Positions 8,800 through 17,378 of a DNA stretch of 64,000 bases are shown one piece after another. The notes below the pieces were generated by a model. It had not been told where the DNA came from, searched no databases, and was given only the letters and a program-made list of their open reading frames with translations. Origin of the DNA: Christensenellaceae bacterium (GTDB lineage Bacteria; Bacillota; Clostridia; Christensenellales; Aristaeellaceae). The stretch covers positions 1 through 64,000 of the forward strand of contig JAHHSO010000001.1 in NCBI GenBank assembly GCA_020025205.1, written 5' to 3'. The position numbers and the translations under genes are program-made. How positions within the stretch are numbered: position 1 is the first letter of the stretch; every line of letters starts with the position of its first letter.

Positions 8800-9969
8800 T
8801 TATAGGGGTCTATTGATGTTGTAGGCGTGAATGGTATCGCGCACGAGGTGGTCGCCATCTTCGTTGTGCATCACGATGCGCGGCATATCGCGGCTCAGAA
8901 AGAGCGCGGGGCCCTCTGTCACGGAGTAGGCACCGATGTTTTCAAATGCCAGAATATCCCCTTGCGTCAGACCGTTCATTTCGATCTTGCGCACGAGCAC
9001 ATCCGACGTGGTACAAAGGCTGCCGCAGAGCCTCCAGTCTTCTGGCGTTTCTGCCTGATGCTGGGGGCCGGGCATGTGCACAATGTGCGGCACACGCATG
9101 CCCATATTGCCTCCGAGATAATTGACATGATGAATGCCGCCGTCTACGATGGCATAGTTCAGTCCGCAGTTGGTCTTCGTGTCGATGACGCGGGTGAGAT
9201 AGGTGCCGCATTCAGCAGCGAAGAAGCGCCCCATTTCAATGGTCAGCTCACAGCACTTGGCCAGCCGTTGAAGATCTGGCGCAAGCTCGCGCAGAGGCGC
9301 CAGCGTGTCGCTGTTGTCTTCGCTGACGAAATAGGGGAAGTACAGGCCGGGACCATATTCGATTCGCCGGGTATCAAACCCATGTTCGTTTTTCAAAGTC
9401 TGTATGAGGTTTTCAAGCAGAAGCAGCTCTTTCTTCTGGCTGTCCAGTTTTTTTTGCTGGGTGCCGGAAAAGAAATGGATGCCTTCAATGCGCAGACCGG
9501 AGAGTTCGTCCCGCCTGTCGATGACATGAAGCAGATCGCTTTCATCCATGCCGAACTGAGTGCCGGCGGTCAGGCGCAGAAGCACCGGATACACACGCCC
9601 GCGGGCACGCGCGGCTTCATCAATCAGCTGTACGTGAAGGAGCGATTCGCAGGTGAAGCGGGTGACACCCAGATCCATGGCGCGTTCCACATCCTCACGG
9701 GTTTTATTGACACCGGAAAAAAGAACTTTGTCGGGATGAACGCCGAGCGCATGGCAGATTTCCAGCTCGCCGGGGCTGCATACCTCCAAAAGCTCCACGC
9801 AGCTGCTCATGGCAGGGATGAGGAAGGGATTGGCTTTAATGGAGTAGCACAGATGAACACTGCTGCCGACGATGGCCTTGGCTTCGCGCATGCGCGAGGC
9901 AAGCGCTGTTTCGTCAAAGACGAATGTCGGGGTGCCGAACTGCTTGGCAATCTTTTCAAGATTGAGCAT
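8800..9969 (-). CDS. Fold-type III PLP-dependent decarboxylase, BtrK-like
   Basis: A 389-residue protein with the alanine-racemase barrel plus C-terminal beta domain of the Orn/Lys/DAP decarboxylase group. Lys45 in YSIKAN should bind PLP. Other landmarks are QFGMDES, GIHFFSGTQ, EMGRFF (the EPGR position), IVDGGIHH, the decarboxylase cysteine in GSLCTTSDVL, and NIGAYS near the C-terminus. QFGMDES and the following GIHxxxGTQ are shared, from memory, with BtrK, which decarboxylates glutamate held on a carrier protein. It overlaps the ligase gene by 14 bases, with AAGGAGG before ATG. Diaminopimelate decarboxylase is a poorer fit because of the context. Confidence 0.82.
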   Translation of the reverse strand: MLNLEKIAKQFGTPTFVFDETALASRMREAKAIVGSSVHLCYSIKANPFLIPAMSSCVELLEVCSPGELEICHALGVHPDKVLFSGVNKTREDVERAMDLGVTRFTCESLLHVQLIDEAARARGRVYPVLLRLTAGTQFGMDESDLLHVIDRRDELSGLRIEGIHFFSGTQQKKLDSQKKELLLLENLIQTLKNEHGFDTRRIEYGPGLYFPYFVSEDNSDTLAPLRELAPDLQRLAKCCELTIEMGRFFAAECGTYLTRVIDTKTNCGLNYAIVDGGIHHVNYLGGNMGMRVPHIVHMPGPQHQAETPEDWRLCGSLCTTSDVLVRKIEMNGLTQGDILAFENIGAYSVTEGPALFLSRDMPRIVMHNEDGDHLVRDTIHAYNINRPL

Positions 9970-11497
9970 GACGGGCCTCCTTTTTGCGCGCTGCATACTG
10001 CTCAAGCAGCGCGGCGCGGTCGATTTTTCCGTTTTTGTTGAGCGGCATGGCCTCAACCTGCATGAAGATATTGGGGATCATGTAGCTGGGCAGCGTTTCG
10101 CGCAGGATGGCGGCGATGTCCTTTTTGTCGGCTTCGCCGGTGTAGAAGGCGAGAATCTTGCCCTTGTCGGCCAGGTAGGCGCACAACGCGCGCTCCACGC
10201 CGGGGACGGCACTCATCTGCGTTTCGATTTCGCCCAGCTCGATGCGGTGGCCCATGTGCTTAATCTGGAAGTCCTTGCGGGAGACATAGACCATTTCGCC
10301 GCGCTCATTCAGCCGCACGAGGTCGCCGGTGCGGTAAATCGGCTCCAGGTAGGCGGTGTTGAGCGGATTTTGCGTGAAAGCGGCAGCGGTGCGAACCGGG
10401 TCTTTATAGTAGCCCAGCGCCACAGAGGTGCCGCTGACACAAAGCTCTCCCGTTTCGCCGGGCACCGTGATGGCGCGGCCGTCTTCAGAAAGCAGCAGAA
10501 TGCGTTCATTTTCAAACGGATGGCCGATGGGCAGCGTCTCGTTTTCGGCAAACTCGCGGTCAACGATGTAGTACGTGCAGTTACAGGTGATCTCTGTCGG
10601 GCCATAGAGGTTGACATACTGAACGTCCGGCAGATATTTTTGCAGCTTGTGCAGGTGCTTGATGGGCATGACCTCGCCGGAAAAGAGAATGGCGCGCAGT
10701 TTGTCGGGAATTTTGTAGGCGAGTGCGTTCATGGTGGTCAGGAAGCAAAGCGCGCTGACCGCCCAGACCATCACCGTGATCTGACGTTCACAGAGAAAGT
10801 CCATGAGTTTCATGGGCTGGGTGAAGAAGGCGGTCGGGATGATTTGAACCGTCGCGCCGGTGAACAGGCCGCTGTAAATATCCTTGACGGAGACATCAAA
10901 GTCAAAGGGAGCCTGATTGGCCATTACGTCGTTGTGTGTGATGTTGAATGTGCGCACGAAGCAGGGAATGAATTCGCACACGTTGCGGTGACACACGACA
11001 ACACCTTTGGGGGTGCCGGTGGAGCCGCTGGTGAAGTTGACGTAGAGCGGATCTGCATCGATCATGCTGCGGCGAACGGAAGCAAGGCCATCCGCATCAA
11101 TGGGCGCGTTCATCAGCTCTTCAATGAGCAGAATGTTAAAGGGCATGTCCATCGCTTCAAGCTGGGGAGCATGTTCCCTGTCGGTGACGACAATGGGCGT
11201 TTCAAGCGTGTCCAAAATGGCACGGATGCGCGCGGCAGGATGACGAAGGTTCAGCTGAGAATACGCACAACCCGCGTAAACAGCACCCATGAAGCCAACG
11301 ACGGCCTCTACGGACTTATCCATGTAGAAGCCAATGACGCTGCGCGGCGCAGTGAAAGGCAGGAGTGCGCTGCCCACGGCTCTGGCGCACGAGATGAGCT
11401 GGCTGAACGTGATGGCGCTTTTTTCATCTGCGAAAGCAGTTTTCTCTGGCAGACGGGAAACGGTATGTTCCAGATGATCTAAAATCAGCGTTTTCAT
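9956..11497 (-). CDS. Amino acid adenylation ligase, DltA-like
   Basis: A 513-residue member of the AMP-forming ligase family with the length of DltA. Core motifs: FTSGSTGTPKGVVV (A3), YGPTEITCN (A5), YRTGDLVRL (A7), DFQIKHMGHRIELGEIE (A8) and NKNGKIDRAAL with the A10 lysine. It should activate a carboxylic amino acid as the adenylate and load it on the carrier protein encoded two genes downstream. Classic dlt operons use D-alanine; here the coupled decarboxylase argues for a different substrate such as aspartate or glutamate (inference). Start: AGGAGAG before ATG, just after an attenuator-like hairpin. Confidence 0.85.
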   Translation of the reverse strand: MKTLILDHLEHTVSRLPEKTAFADEKSAITFSQLISCARAVGSALLPFTAPRSVIGFYMDKSVEAVVGFMGAVYAGCAYSQLNLRHPAARIRAILDTLETPIVVTDREHAPQLEAMDMPFNILLIEELMNAPIDADGLASVRRSMIDADPLYVNFTSGSTGTPKGVVVCHRNVCEFIPCFVRTFNITHNDVMANQAPFDFDVSVKDIYSGLFTGATVQIIPTAFFTQPMKLMDFLCERQITVMVWAVSALCFLTTMNALAYKIPDKLRAILFSGEVMPIKHLHKLQKYLPDVQYVNLYGPTEITCNCTYYIVDREFAENETLPIGHPFENERILLLSEDGRAITVPGETGELCVSGTSVALGYYKDPVRTAAAFTQNPLNTAYLEPIYRTGDLVRLNERGEMVYVSRKDFQIKHMGHRIELGEIETQMSAVPGVERALCAYLADKGKILAFYTGEADKKDIAAILRETLPSYMIPNIFMQVEAMPLNKNGKIDRAALLEQYAARKKEARHAQS

Positions 11498-11511
11498 AAG
11501 CTCTCCTGTAT

Positions 11512-11544
11512 AAAAAAATGAGCGAAGCGCAGGCAGCGCTTCGC
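11512..11544 (-). terminator. Terminator or attenuator inside the dlt-like operon
   Basis: A perfect nine-base stem GCGAAGCGC/GCGCTTCGC with a five-base loop (11522-11544), followed on the minus strand by TCA and seven T. It lies between the second SGNH gene and the ligase gene, whose start codon is only about 15 bases beyond the T-run. No promoter fits in that space, so it probably sets the ratio of upstream to downstream expression. Confidence 0.7.
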
Positions 11545-11596
11545 CCTGTGTTCAGTTAATCATTATACCTGATTTTTTGTTCCAATTCAAGGGGCG

Positions 11597-12898
11597 TCAT
11601 TCGTACCAGACAGGCGGGATCTCCTGATGATCCTGCGGCTTTGCATATACGCGCAGAACATCGCCTTCTGCCAACGGGCCGGGTGTAAAGACCGGATCCG
11701 GGCTGTATTCACGCAGAATGGTTTGGCTGCCATCGGGGCGGCGCAAGACAAACTGATAAAGAGGCGTGATGTGGGGCGCGCGGTTGCAGTCGGCGGTGAC
11801 TGTTCCGCCCTCGAAGGTCATCCAGACGTTTGTTACCTGATGGATCGTGTCCAGATATTCCCACTTGTTGGCATAGAACATGTCGCTCACGTCTTCTTCT
11901 GCGGTGTAGCGGTTGAAGAAGGTGGAGAAAGCTTCGCTGAAAAGGTTGGCTCCCGTTAAATTGAAGTGATACAGGTCATAGGAATACTCGTCCAGTATGG
12001 GCAGATATTCCTGCTTCATGTACTGGAAGTTAAAGCATGGAATGCCATTTTCGCGGCAGAATTTCATGCCGTTATCCATGTAGGGCAGGTAATTTCGCTC
12101 AGCCAGCGCATGAACCACGGGGTTTGGAAAGAAAACGACGATCAGTTCAGAGCCTTTCTCTTCACACAGCGCTTTGTAGCGCAGAATCAGATCCCGGGTG
12201 TAATCCATAACGTCATATTCATAGCCGGTTTCAGGCTCTCTGATCATCGATTCGCGGGAAAGCTCATCGACTTTTCCGGGGCTTGTGCAGCGGAGGAAGC
12301 CGCCGCCCGTGTATGACAGTTCCGAACTGAGCGTTGGCAGAATGCGCTTATAGCAGCTTTCGGGCGCATACCGCAGGCCGAATGTTTTATACAGATCAAA
12401 GAAAGAATCGGGACCGAATTGACGGAAAATGAAGAACCGATCCAGATAGCGGCCATCACCGCGGCACAGATCCAGATAGTAGGTGATTTTATTGTCTAGA
12501 TCAGACAGATAGGGCATCAGTTTATACTCGGCTTCCGGGTCTTCCTTCACGGTAGACAGATCTTCCGGCTCAATGACAAGCACCGTATATTTCGGGTTGT
12601 TCGTGCGGTAGAGCTCCTTGGTGAGGGCAAGAAATCCGGGAAAACTCAGCCCGGGAATGGCTGCTGAATATGCTTGAAGCCCTGTTTTTTCGGAGATGAT
12701 GTCTGGATTAAAGTGATCGCGCACGAGAGAGGAGCCGACAAACGCCAGCTCGATGTCACTGCGTGCTTTGATTTCATGCAGAGAAAGTGCCGCATAGGTA
12801 TCTGTTTTGATGAAATGCGTGTTGGCAAACAGCGCAATTGCCGCAAAGACAAGGACGAATACGACAAGCCGCGCTAAGGCGCGAAAAGGGAACTTCAC
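11597..12898 (-). CDS. SGNH/DltD-like membrane-anchored protein, copy 2
   Basis: A 433-residue protein with one N-terminal membrane anchor (about residues 8-27) and an extracellular SGNH-hydrolase-like domain. The nucleophile block is ELAFVGSSLV (Ser of GSS) and the catalytic Asp-x-x-His is YDLYHFN. In dlt and alginate acetylation systems such proteins work with the MBOAT acyltransferase to move the acyl group to the polymer. GTG at 12898 is chosen because AAGGAGG lies eight bases upstream; a TTG at 12925 is possible. It is a clear paralogue of the preceding gene (shared EIKAR-DIELA-VGSS). A beta-rich tail of about 90 residues follows. Confidence 0.78.
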   Translation of the reverse strand: MKFPFRALARLVVFVLVFAAIALFANTHFIKTDTYAALSLHEIKARSDIELAFVGSSLVRDHFNPDIISEKTGLQAYSAAIPGLSFPGFLALTKELYRTNNPKYTVLVIEPEDLSTVKEDPEAEYKLMPYLSDLDNKITYYLDLCRGDGRYLDRFFIFRQFGPDSFFDLYKTFGLRYAPESCYKRILPTLSSELSYTGGGFLRCTSPGKVDELSRESMIREPETGYEYDVMDYTRDLILRYKALCEEKGSELIVVFFPNPVVHALAERNYLPYMDNGMKFCRENGIPCFNFQYMKQEYLPILDEYSYDLYHFNLTGANLFSEAFSTFFNRYTAEEDVSDMFYANKWEYLDTIHQVTNVWMTFEGGTVTADCNRAPHITPLYQFVLRRPDGSQTILREYSPDPVFTPGPLAEGDVLRVYAKPQDHQEIPPVWYE

Positions 12899-12921
12899 GA
12901 ATATGCCTCCTTGAAAATCGG

Positions 12922-14313
12922 TCAAAGGAGCACCGGCTCCGGATCGAGGCCGGGCCGCCAGGTAAACCAGACGGTTTCTGTCTGCCCCTGCGGACGCGCA
13001 TAGAGCTTGAGCGTCCTGCCTGTCAGCGTGCCGGGGCTGCAGGTCAGTATGCCGTCCGTCTGCCAGTCGGTCAGCGGTGTTTCTGTTCCATCTTCTTCAA
13101 TGAGGAAGAAGCGATACTCAGGCGTGACGAGGGAACCGTGGTTGCAGTTGGCCAGATAGACATCTTTGCCGACAGCTGCTTCTGCAACGGACTGCGGGTT
13201 TTGTTCCCAGGCCGGGTTCCAGCTGTCCGGCGTATAGGTTTGAATCCAGGTATTTGTGATGAAGTCGATGGATGCCAGATATTCGTCTGTGTTCTGATAG
13301 AACAGGGACGATGTGTCTTCTCCGGCAGCATACAGATTGAAGAACCGGGCAAATGAAGCGCTGAGCACGTCGGCACCTTCTCCGATCATGTGGTAGGTGT
13401 CGAAATAGTAGTCATCCATATTGGGGTATAGTTCTGGACGCGCGAAGGTGAAGTCCACGCATTCCAGATCATTTTCCGCGCAGAAGCGGCGGAGACTCTC
13501 CAGATATGGCAGAAAATCCGGCCGTGCCAGATGGAAGGCTGTCAGCTCAGGATAGACCATCACAAGAAGCCTGGCTCCATGCTCGCGGCACAGATCTCTG
13601 TATTCCAACAGCATCTTTTTGGACGGCTCCAGCAGCGGATATTCATAGCCGGTCACTTCCCGAATCAGCTCCTTGCGGATATCTGCTTCCGGACTGGTTT
13701 CGGTGGTGGCGTAGATGAAGCCGTTTCCGCGATAATGCATGGTCGGGTCGAGCGTGGGCAGTATTTTTTCGTAAGTTTTCTGCGGGGACAGGCGCAGACC
13801 GATAGTTTTGAGGGCATCCCGGAAGGATGTGACACCGAATTCGCGGAACATGAACAGCCGGTCGAGATAGGCACCATCTTCCCGCGCGGCGCGCAGATAG
13901 TAGCGCAGGCGGGTCATCGGGGAGGACAGCAGCGGCATCAGTTCATACTGAGCCTGCGGCAGTTCGCGCGCCGTATAGAACGTGAAGGGTTCTACGACGA
14001 GCACCACCCATTCAGGGGAGTTTGTTCGGAAGAGTTCCTCGGTGACGGCGAGGCTGGCCTGAAGGCCGGAACTGGCAAAGCCGGCATTGAACGCCTTGAG
14101 GCCGGTCTGTTCGGAAATCAGGTCAGCATTGAAATGCAGCTGCACGGCAGATGAACCAACAATAGCCAGTTCGATGTCGTCCCGTGCTTTGATTTCCGAC
14201 ATGGTGAGGGAGGCGTAGGTATCTGCGCGGATAAAGAATGTGTTTGCCAGCGCGATGAGCAGAACAAAGACGACGAGAAACGCCGCCAGACGTAACAAAG
14301 CCTGATGTTTCAA
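12922..14313 (-). CDS. SGNH/DltD-like membrane-anchored protein, copy 1
   Basis: A 463-residue protein with an N-terminal membrane helix (about residues 7-25) and an outside SGNH-like domain: ELAIVGSSAV with the presumed nucleophile, and FDTYHMIGEGA with the Asp-x-x-His pair. Both SGNH signature sets are intact, as in its tandem paralogue. TTG at 14313 is preferred, with GGGAGG seven bases upstream; a TTG at 14328 would place that site inside the gene. It begins 16 bases after the MBOAT gene ends. The likely role is transfer or removal of the amino-acyl group on a cell-surface polymer; the acceptor is unknown. Confidence 0.78.
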   Translation of the reverse strand: MKHQALLRLAAFLVVFVLLIALANTFFIRADTYASLTMSEIKARDDIELAIVGSSAVQLHFNADLISEQTGLKAFNAGFASSGLQASLAVTEELFRTNSPEWVVLVVEPFTFYTARELPQAQYELMPLLSSPMTRLRYYLRAAREDGAYLDRLFMFREFGVTSFRDALKTIGLRLSPQKTYEKILPTLDPTMHYRGNGFIYATTETSPEADIRKELIREVTGYEYPLLEPSKKMLLEYRDLCREHGARLLVMVYPELTAFHLARPDFLPYLESLRRFCAENDLECVDFTFARPELYPNMDDYYFDTYHMIGEGADVLSASFARFFNLYAAGEDTSSLFYQNTDEYLASIDFITNTWIQTYTPDSWNPAWEQNPQSVAEAAVGKDVYLANCNHGSLVTPEYRFFLIEEDGTETPLTDWQTDGILTCSPGTLTGRTLKLYARPQGQTETVWFTWRPGLDPEPVLL

Positions 14314-14328
14314 TAGAGCGCCTCCCAA

Positions 14329-15903
14329 TTAGAATACCGCATACATGAAGCCCGCACCCGGCGCACTGGCACCGCCGAAGGTGGCGAGGACAAAGAAGAG
14401 AAATGCGTACAGGATCAGCCAGCGGATGGGCAGAGGCAGAGCCATGACGGAATCGCGGATTTTGACGCCGCGCTCCTGAAGCAGAGACACGACAAAAAGA
14501 AGGATCGTCGCGATGAAAAGAACCCGGAAGTCGCGCGTGCTCAGGCCGAGCTGCATGAGGGCGCCGTCACGCAGCTGAGAAAACTGAGGGGCAAAGACGG
14601 TTTTTTGCATCATGACAAATGCATCGGAAGCGCGGATGCAGCGATCGAAGTACCAGCCGATGTTGACAACAAGGAATGTGCGCAGAATGCGGAACACGTG
14701 GAAGCCCTTGGACGAGGTTAGACGGGGCATTTTCTCGTTCATGCGCTTATAGACCGGCTCCATCAGCGCGGTGAATGCCAGAATCAGGCCGTTGTACAGT
14801 CCCCAGAGCACGTAGTTCATCTGAGCACCGTGCCAGATACCGACAAGGAAGAAGACAAGAATGTTGCCAAGCGCAGCAGGAAGGGCGCGGGAAAATGCCG
14901 TGCCAAAGTGCTTCTTGGCGGCCTTGGAGAGCCTGTTCATGGGCTTTAAAAGCGCAAACGGATAGAATACATAGTCGCGCATCCATGCGCCGAGACTGAT
15001 GTGCCAGCGGCGCCAGAAGTCGCCCAGCGAAACAGAAAAATATGGCCGCTTGAAGTTCGGCGCAAGCTCAATGCCAAAGAGCTGGGCGATACCCGTTACA
15101 AGATCAATACCGCCGGAAAAGTCACAGTACTGCTGGAGGGAATAGAACAGGACGCCCACGGCGATGACCGCGCCGCCGTAAGCCCCCTGATTGGAGAAAA
15201 CTTCTTCGACCAACGGAAGCGCACGGTCAGCGATGACCTTCTTTTTGAAGAATCCCCAGAGGATCAGAAGCGCGCCGCGTTCCATGTTTCCCAGGTCGAA
15301 GCGATGGTCCGACATAAACTGTGGAGCCAGCTGATCATAACGGGCAATCGGCCCCTGAATAAGCTGCGGGAAGAATGACACAAACAGCGCAAACTTGGCG
15401 GGATTTTTTTCCGGGGCGTATTTGCCGTTGTAAACGTCAATCAGATAGCCCATGGACTGGAAGGTGTAAAAGGAGATGCCAAGGGGCAGGAGCAGATTGA
15501 GAACGGGTGCTTCTCTGCTGGTTAAAGCGGCTTTCCAGTCCAGCAGGGGCTGAAGATACTTGAGCACAGCCAAAATGCCGAAGTTCAAGAGCAGAACAAG
15601 GAAAAAGATGATGCGCTGACGCCTTTTGACGGCTTCCTTGCGGGCCTTTTTGTCGTCAGCGGAAAGCTCCGCTTTGTGTTCTTTGATATAGGCTTTGCCC
15701 TGAGCGCCAATGCGCCCGATGACAAGCGCGCCTGCCCAGGTGGAAAGGGTAGTAATCAGGATGAAGGGGAGGGCAGAAGCACCACAGTATGCGTAATAGG
15801 CGTAGCTGACAAGCAGCAGAAGCACCCAGCGCAGACGAAGAGGGCACAGGTAGTACAGCCCGGCACAAAGACAGGCAAAAAAAATGAGCGTAAAAAGCGA
15901 CAT
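14329..15903 (-). CDS. MBOAT family O-acyltransferase (DltB/AlgI-like)
   Basis: A 524-residue polytopic protein with about eleven membrane segments. MBOAT landmarks: RRWHISLGAWMRDYVFYPF and, near the middle of the second half, GIWHGAQMNYVLWG with the catalytic histidine. DltB and AlgI relatives move an acyl group from a cytosolic carrier across the membrane to a polymer. It is the first gene of the operon, has a strong promoter, and is preceded by AGAGGAAG. With the downstream carrier and ligase it makes a complete transfer pathway. Length is within the AlgI range (about 470-525) and longer than DltB (about 400). Confidence 0.92.
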   Translation of the reverse strand: MSLFTLIFFACLCAGLYYLCPLRLRWVLLLLVSYAYYAYCGASALPFILITTLSTWAGALVIGRIGAQGKAYIKEHKAELSADDKKARKEAVKRRQRIIFFLVLLLNFGILAVLKYLQPLLDWKAALTSREAPVLNLLLPLGISFYTFQSMGYLIDVYNGKYAPEKNPAKFALFVSFFPQLIQGPIARYDQLAPQFMSDHRFDLGNMERGALLILWGFFKKKVIADRALPLVEEVFSNQGAYGGAVIAVGVLFYSLQQYCDFSGGIDLVTGIAQLFGIELAPNFKRPYFSVSLGDFWRRWHISLGAWMRDYVFYPFALLKPMNRLSKAAKKHFGTAFSRALPAALGNILVFFLVGIWHGAQMNYVLWGLYNGLILAFTALMEPVYKRMNEKMPRLTSSKGFHVFRILRTFLVVNIGWYFDRCIRASDAFVMMQKTVFAPQFSQLRDGALMQLGLSTRDFRVLFIATILLFVVSLLQERGVKIRDSVMALPLPIRWLILYAFLFFVLATFGGASAPGAGFMYAVF

Positions 15904-15921
15904 GCAGCTTCCTCTTTCCGG

Positions 15922-15991
15922 CGGCCAAGAGGCCGACTGTCTGATGAAAATGCCCGGGAGGTACGCCGGGCAGACGGCTCCTGGGGAGCCG
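15922..15991 (-). promoter_or_regulatory. Structured 5' leader of the dlt-like operon
   Basis: Three consecutive GC-rich hairpins lie in the roughly 110-base leader: CGGCTCC/GGAGCCG (15975-15991), GCCCGG/CCGGGC (15952-15971) and CGGCC/GGCCG (15922-15935). None has a T-run. The block matches no riboswitch class that I recognise; it could be protein-binding RNA or just transcript stability structure. Confidence 0.4.
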
Positions 15992-16014
15992 CAGAACTAT
16001 CATTTCAATTTAAG

Positions 16015-16043
16015 AATATAACATGCGCCACAGGGACTGTCAA
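16015..16043 (-). promoter_or_regulatory. Strong promoter of the dlt-like operon
   Basis: On the minus strand, TTGACA (16043-16038) and TATATT (16020-16015) have a 17-base spacer. It lies right beside the terminator of the preceding operon. Confidence 0.75.
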
Positions 16044-16046
16044 GGA

Positions 16047-16088
16047 AAAAGGGGCACAGATGCGGCAAAATGGCATCCGTGCCCCTTT
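16047..16088 (-). terminator. Rho-independent terminator of the SPFH operon
   Basis: An AAAGGGGCAC-type stem of about 16 pairs (with one mismatch) encloses a nine-base loop, and is followed on the minus strand by TTTTT. It lies 14 bases beyond the ribbon-helix-helix gene. Confidence 0.85.
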
Positions 16089-16101
16089 TATTAAAGGAAG
16101 C

Positions 16102-16359
16102 TTATTTTCTTTTTTTGACGGCTTCTGTCAAAATAAACTCGATTTGCGCGTTGATGGAGCGAAAGTCATCTTCAGCCCAGGATGCAATTTCGTTCCAAAG
16201 CGTGGGAGACAGGCGGAGAAGCACCTGCTTTTTGGCCTTCTCCTTTTCCTTGGCGGCTTTTTCGCGCTGTACAGCCTGCGCTTCCATTTCCTCAATGCGG
16301 GCAAGCCGCTTTTTCAGCTGCTCTTCCCGCTTGAGGAGATCTTCTTCACGGATGTTCAA
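16102..16359 (-). CDS. Ribbon-helix-helix (Arc-like) DNA-binding protein
   Basis: An 85-residue protein. Residues 1-45 are a Lys/Glu-rich coiled coil (heptads around REEQLKKRLARIEEMEAQ). Residues 45-85 carry an Arc-type ribbon-helix-helix: QVLLRLSPTLWNEIASWAEDD then RSINAQIEFILTEAV. The start is a TTG six bases after the SPFH stop codon with no clear ribosome site, so translation is probably coupled. It may repress its own operon through the palindrome at 17359-17375 (inference). The arrangement differs from toxin-antitoxin pairs because no toxin family is present. Confidence 0.82.
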   Translation of the reverse strand: MNIREEDLLKREEQLKKRLARIEEMEAQAVQREKAAKEKEKAKKQVLLRLSPTLWNEIASWAEDDFRSINAQIEFILTEAVKKRK

Positions 16360-16364
16360 TGCGC

Positions 16365-17333
16365 TTAATAAATGCTGCCGCTGTTGACGATGGGCTGAGC
16401 ATCCTTATTGCCGCAGAGCACAACCAGCAGGTTGGAAACCATTGCGGCTTTGCGTTCTTCGTCCAGAACAACGACCTCATCTTCACTGAGCTGGTCAATC
16501 GCCATTTTAACCATGCCGACAGCGCCTTCAACAATCTTCTGACGTGCGGCAATGACAGCGGTGGCCTGCTGGCGCTGGAGCATGGAAGCGGCGATTTCCT
16601 CCGAATAGGCGAGCGTTGTGATGCGCACGTCTTCGATCACGAGGCCGGCATCCGCGACGCGCTCGGCCAGTTCCTGCTGCATGAGTTCGGAAATTTCCTG
16701 ACTGCTGCCGCGCAGGGTCTTTTCTTCTGATTCGTCCTCCATAGAGTCATATGGATACAGGCGCGCGGTGTTTCGGATGGTAGAATCACACTGAATGGAC
16801 AGGTACTCCTCGTAGTTCTCAACGGAGAATACGGCGGTCGTCGGGTTTTCGACATGCCAGATGACGACAGAGCCGATGATAATCGGGTTGCCCATGGCAT
16901 CGTTTACCTTCTGCTTGGAGTTGTCCAGCGTGCGGGTCTTGAGCGAGATCTTTCTGGAGCCCGACGAGAGCTGAACGGTCGTGCCGTTGATCGTTGTCGT
17001 CTGCACAGGCTTAATGATGGGTGCATTGGAGAACACAAACGGATTGACGAAGTAAAAGCCGGGCTTTTTCAGCGTACCGTGGTACTGGCCAAAGAGCGTA
17101 TAGACGGCGGCTTCATTGGGAGAAATCATTTTGAAGCCCGGAAGCAGGAACAGACTCAAGATCAGGCCGATGATGCCCAAGACGATGAAAAAGACCAAAT
17201 CCATGCGTGCGCCCAGAACGATGAGCAGGATGAATGCTGCAAGCGCGATAAACAGGACAGGCAGCATCACAAACCCGGGCAGATGGCGCATTTCCTTTTC
17301 TTGAGGAATGCTGCGAAGCGTTGATTCAGGCAT
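16365..17333 (-). CDS. SPFH/Band 7 domain membrane protein
   Basis: A 322-residue stomatin/prohibitin-like protein. Two N-terminal hydrophobic stretches (about residues 19-40 and 43-63) anchor it. The Band 7 domain follows from about 65 to 240, with the characteristic [22 protein letters not shown] helical region with [18 protein letters not shown] ends in a short tail. Such scaffolds organise membrane microdomains and stabilise membrane proteases. No NfeD partner is adjacent; instead it is co-transcribed with a ribbon-helix-helix protein. AAAGGAG precedes ATG. Confidence 0.9.
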   Translation of the reverse strand: MPESTLRSIPQEKEMRHLPGFVMLPVLFIALAAFILLIVLGARMDLVFFIVLGIIGLILSLFLLPGFKMISPNEAAVYTLFGQYHGTLKKPGFYFVNPFVFSNAPIIKPVQTTTINGTTVQLSSGSRKISLKTRTLDNSKQKVNDAMGNPIIIGSVVIWHVENPTTAVFSVENYEEYLSIQCDSTIRNTARLYPYDSMEDESEEKTLRGSSQEISELMQQELAERVADAGLVIEDVRITTLAYSEEIAASMLQRQQATAVIAARQKIVEGAVGMVKMAIDQLSEDEVVVLDEERKAAMVSNLLVVLCGNKDAQPIVNSGSIY

Positions 17334-17358
17334 ATGGAGGAACTCCTTTCAAAATTAA

Positions 17359-17375
17359 GATATCAATTTGATATC
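17359..17375. promoter_or_regulatory. Palindromic operator at the SPFH promoter
   Basis: GATATCA-ATT-TGATATC, a perfect 7+3+7 inverted repeat, begins four bases after the -10 box of the minus-strand promoter and so should cover the transcription start. This is the classic position for a repressor. The operon itself encodes a ribbon-helix-helix protein. Confidence 0.55.
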
Positions 17376-17378
17376 ACT

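Noticed and set aside
8800-9969. Reading the PLP enzyme as diaminopimelate decarboxylase (lysA)
   Set aside because: Fold and Lys/Cys residues are shared, but gene overlap with a ligase, an adjacent carrier protein and no lysine genes favour a carrier-linked decarboxylase. Not fully excluded.
9872-11482. 536-codon plus-strand frame opposite the ligase gene
   Set aside because: Antisense shadow of a gene with complete A3-A10 motifs.
15922-15991. Known riboswitch in the MBOAT leader
   Set aside because: Three separate hairpins without the conserved loops of any class that I recognise and no terminator switch.
16102-17333. Toxin-antitoxin pair (RHH antitoxin)
   Set aside because: The partner is an SPFH membrane protein of normal length, not a known toxin.
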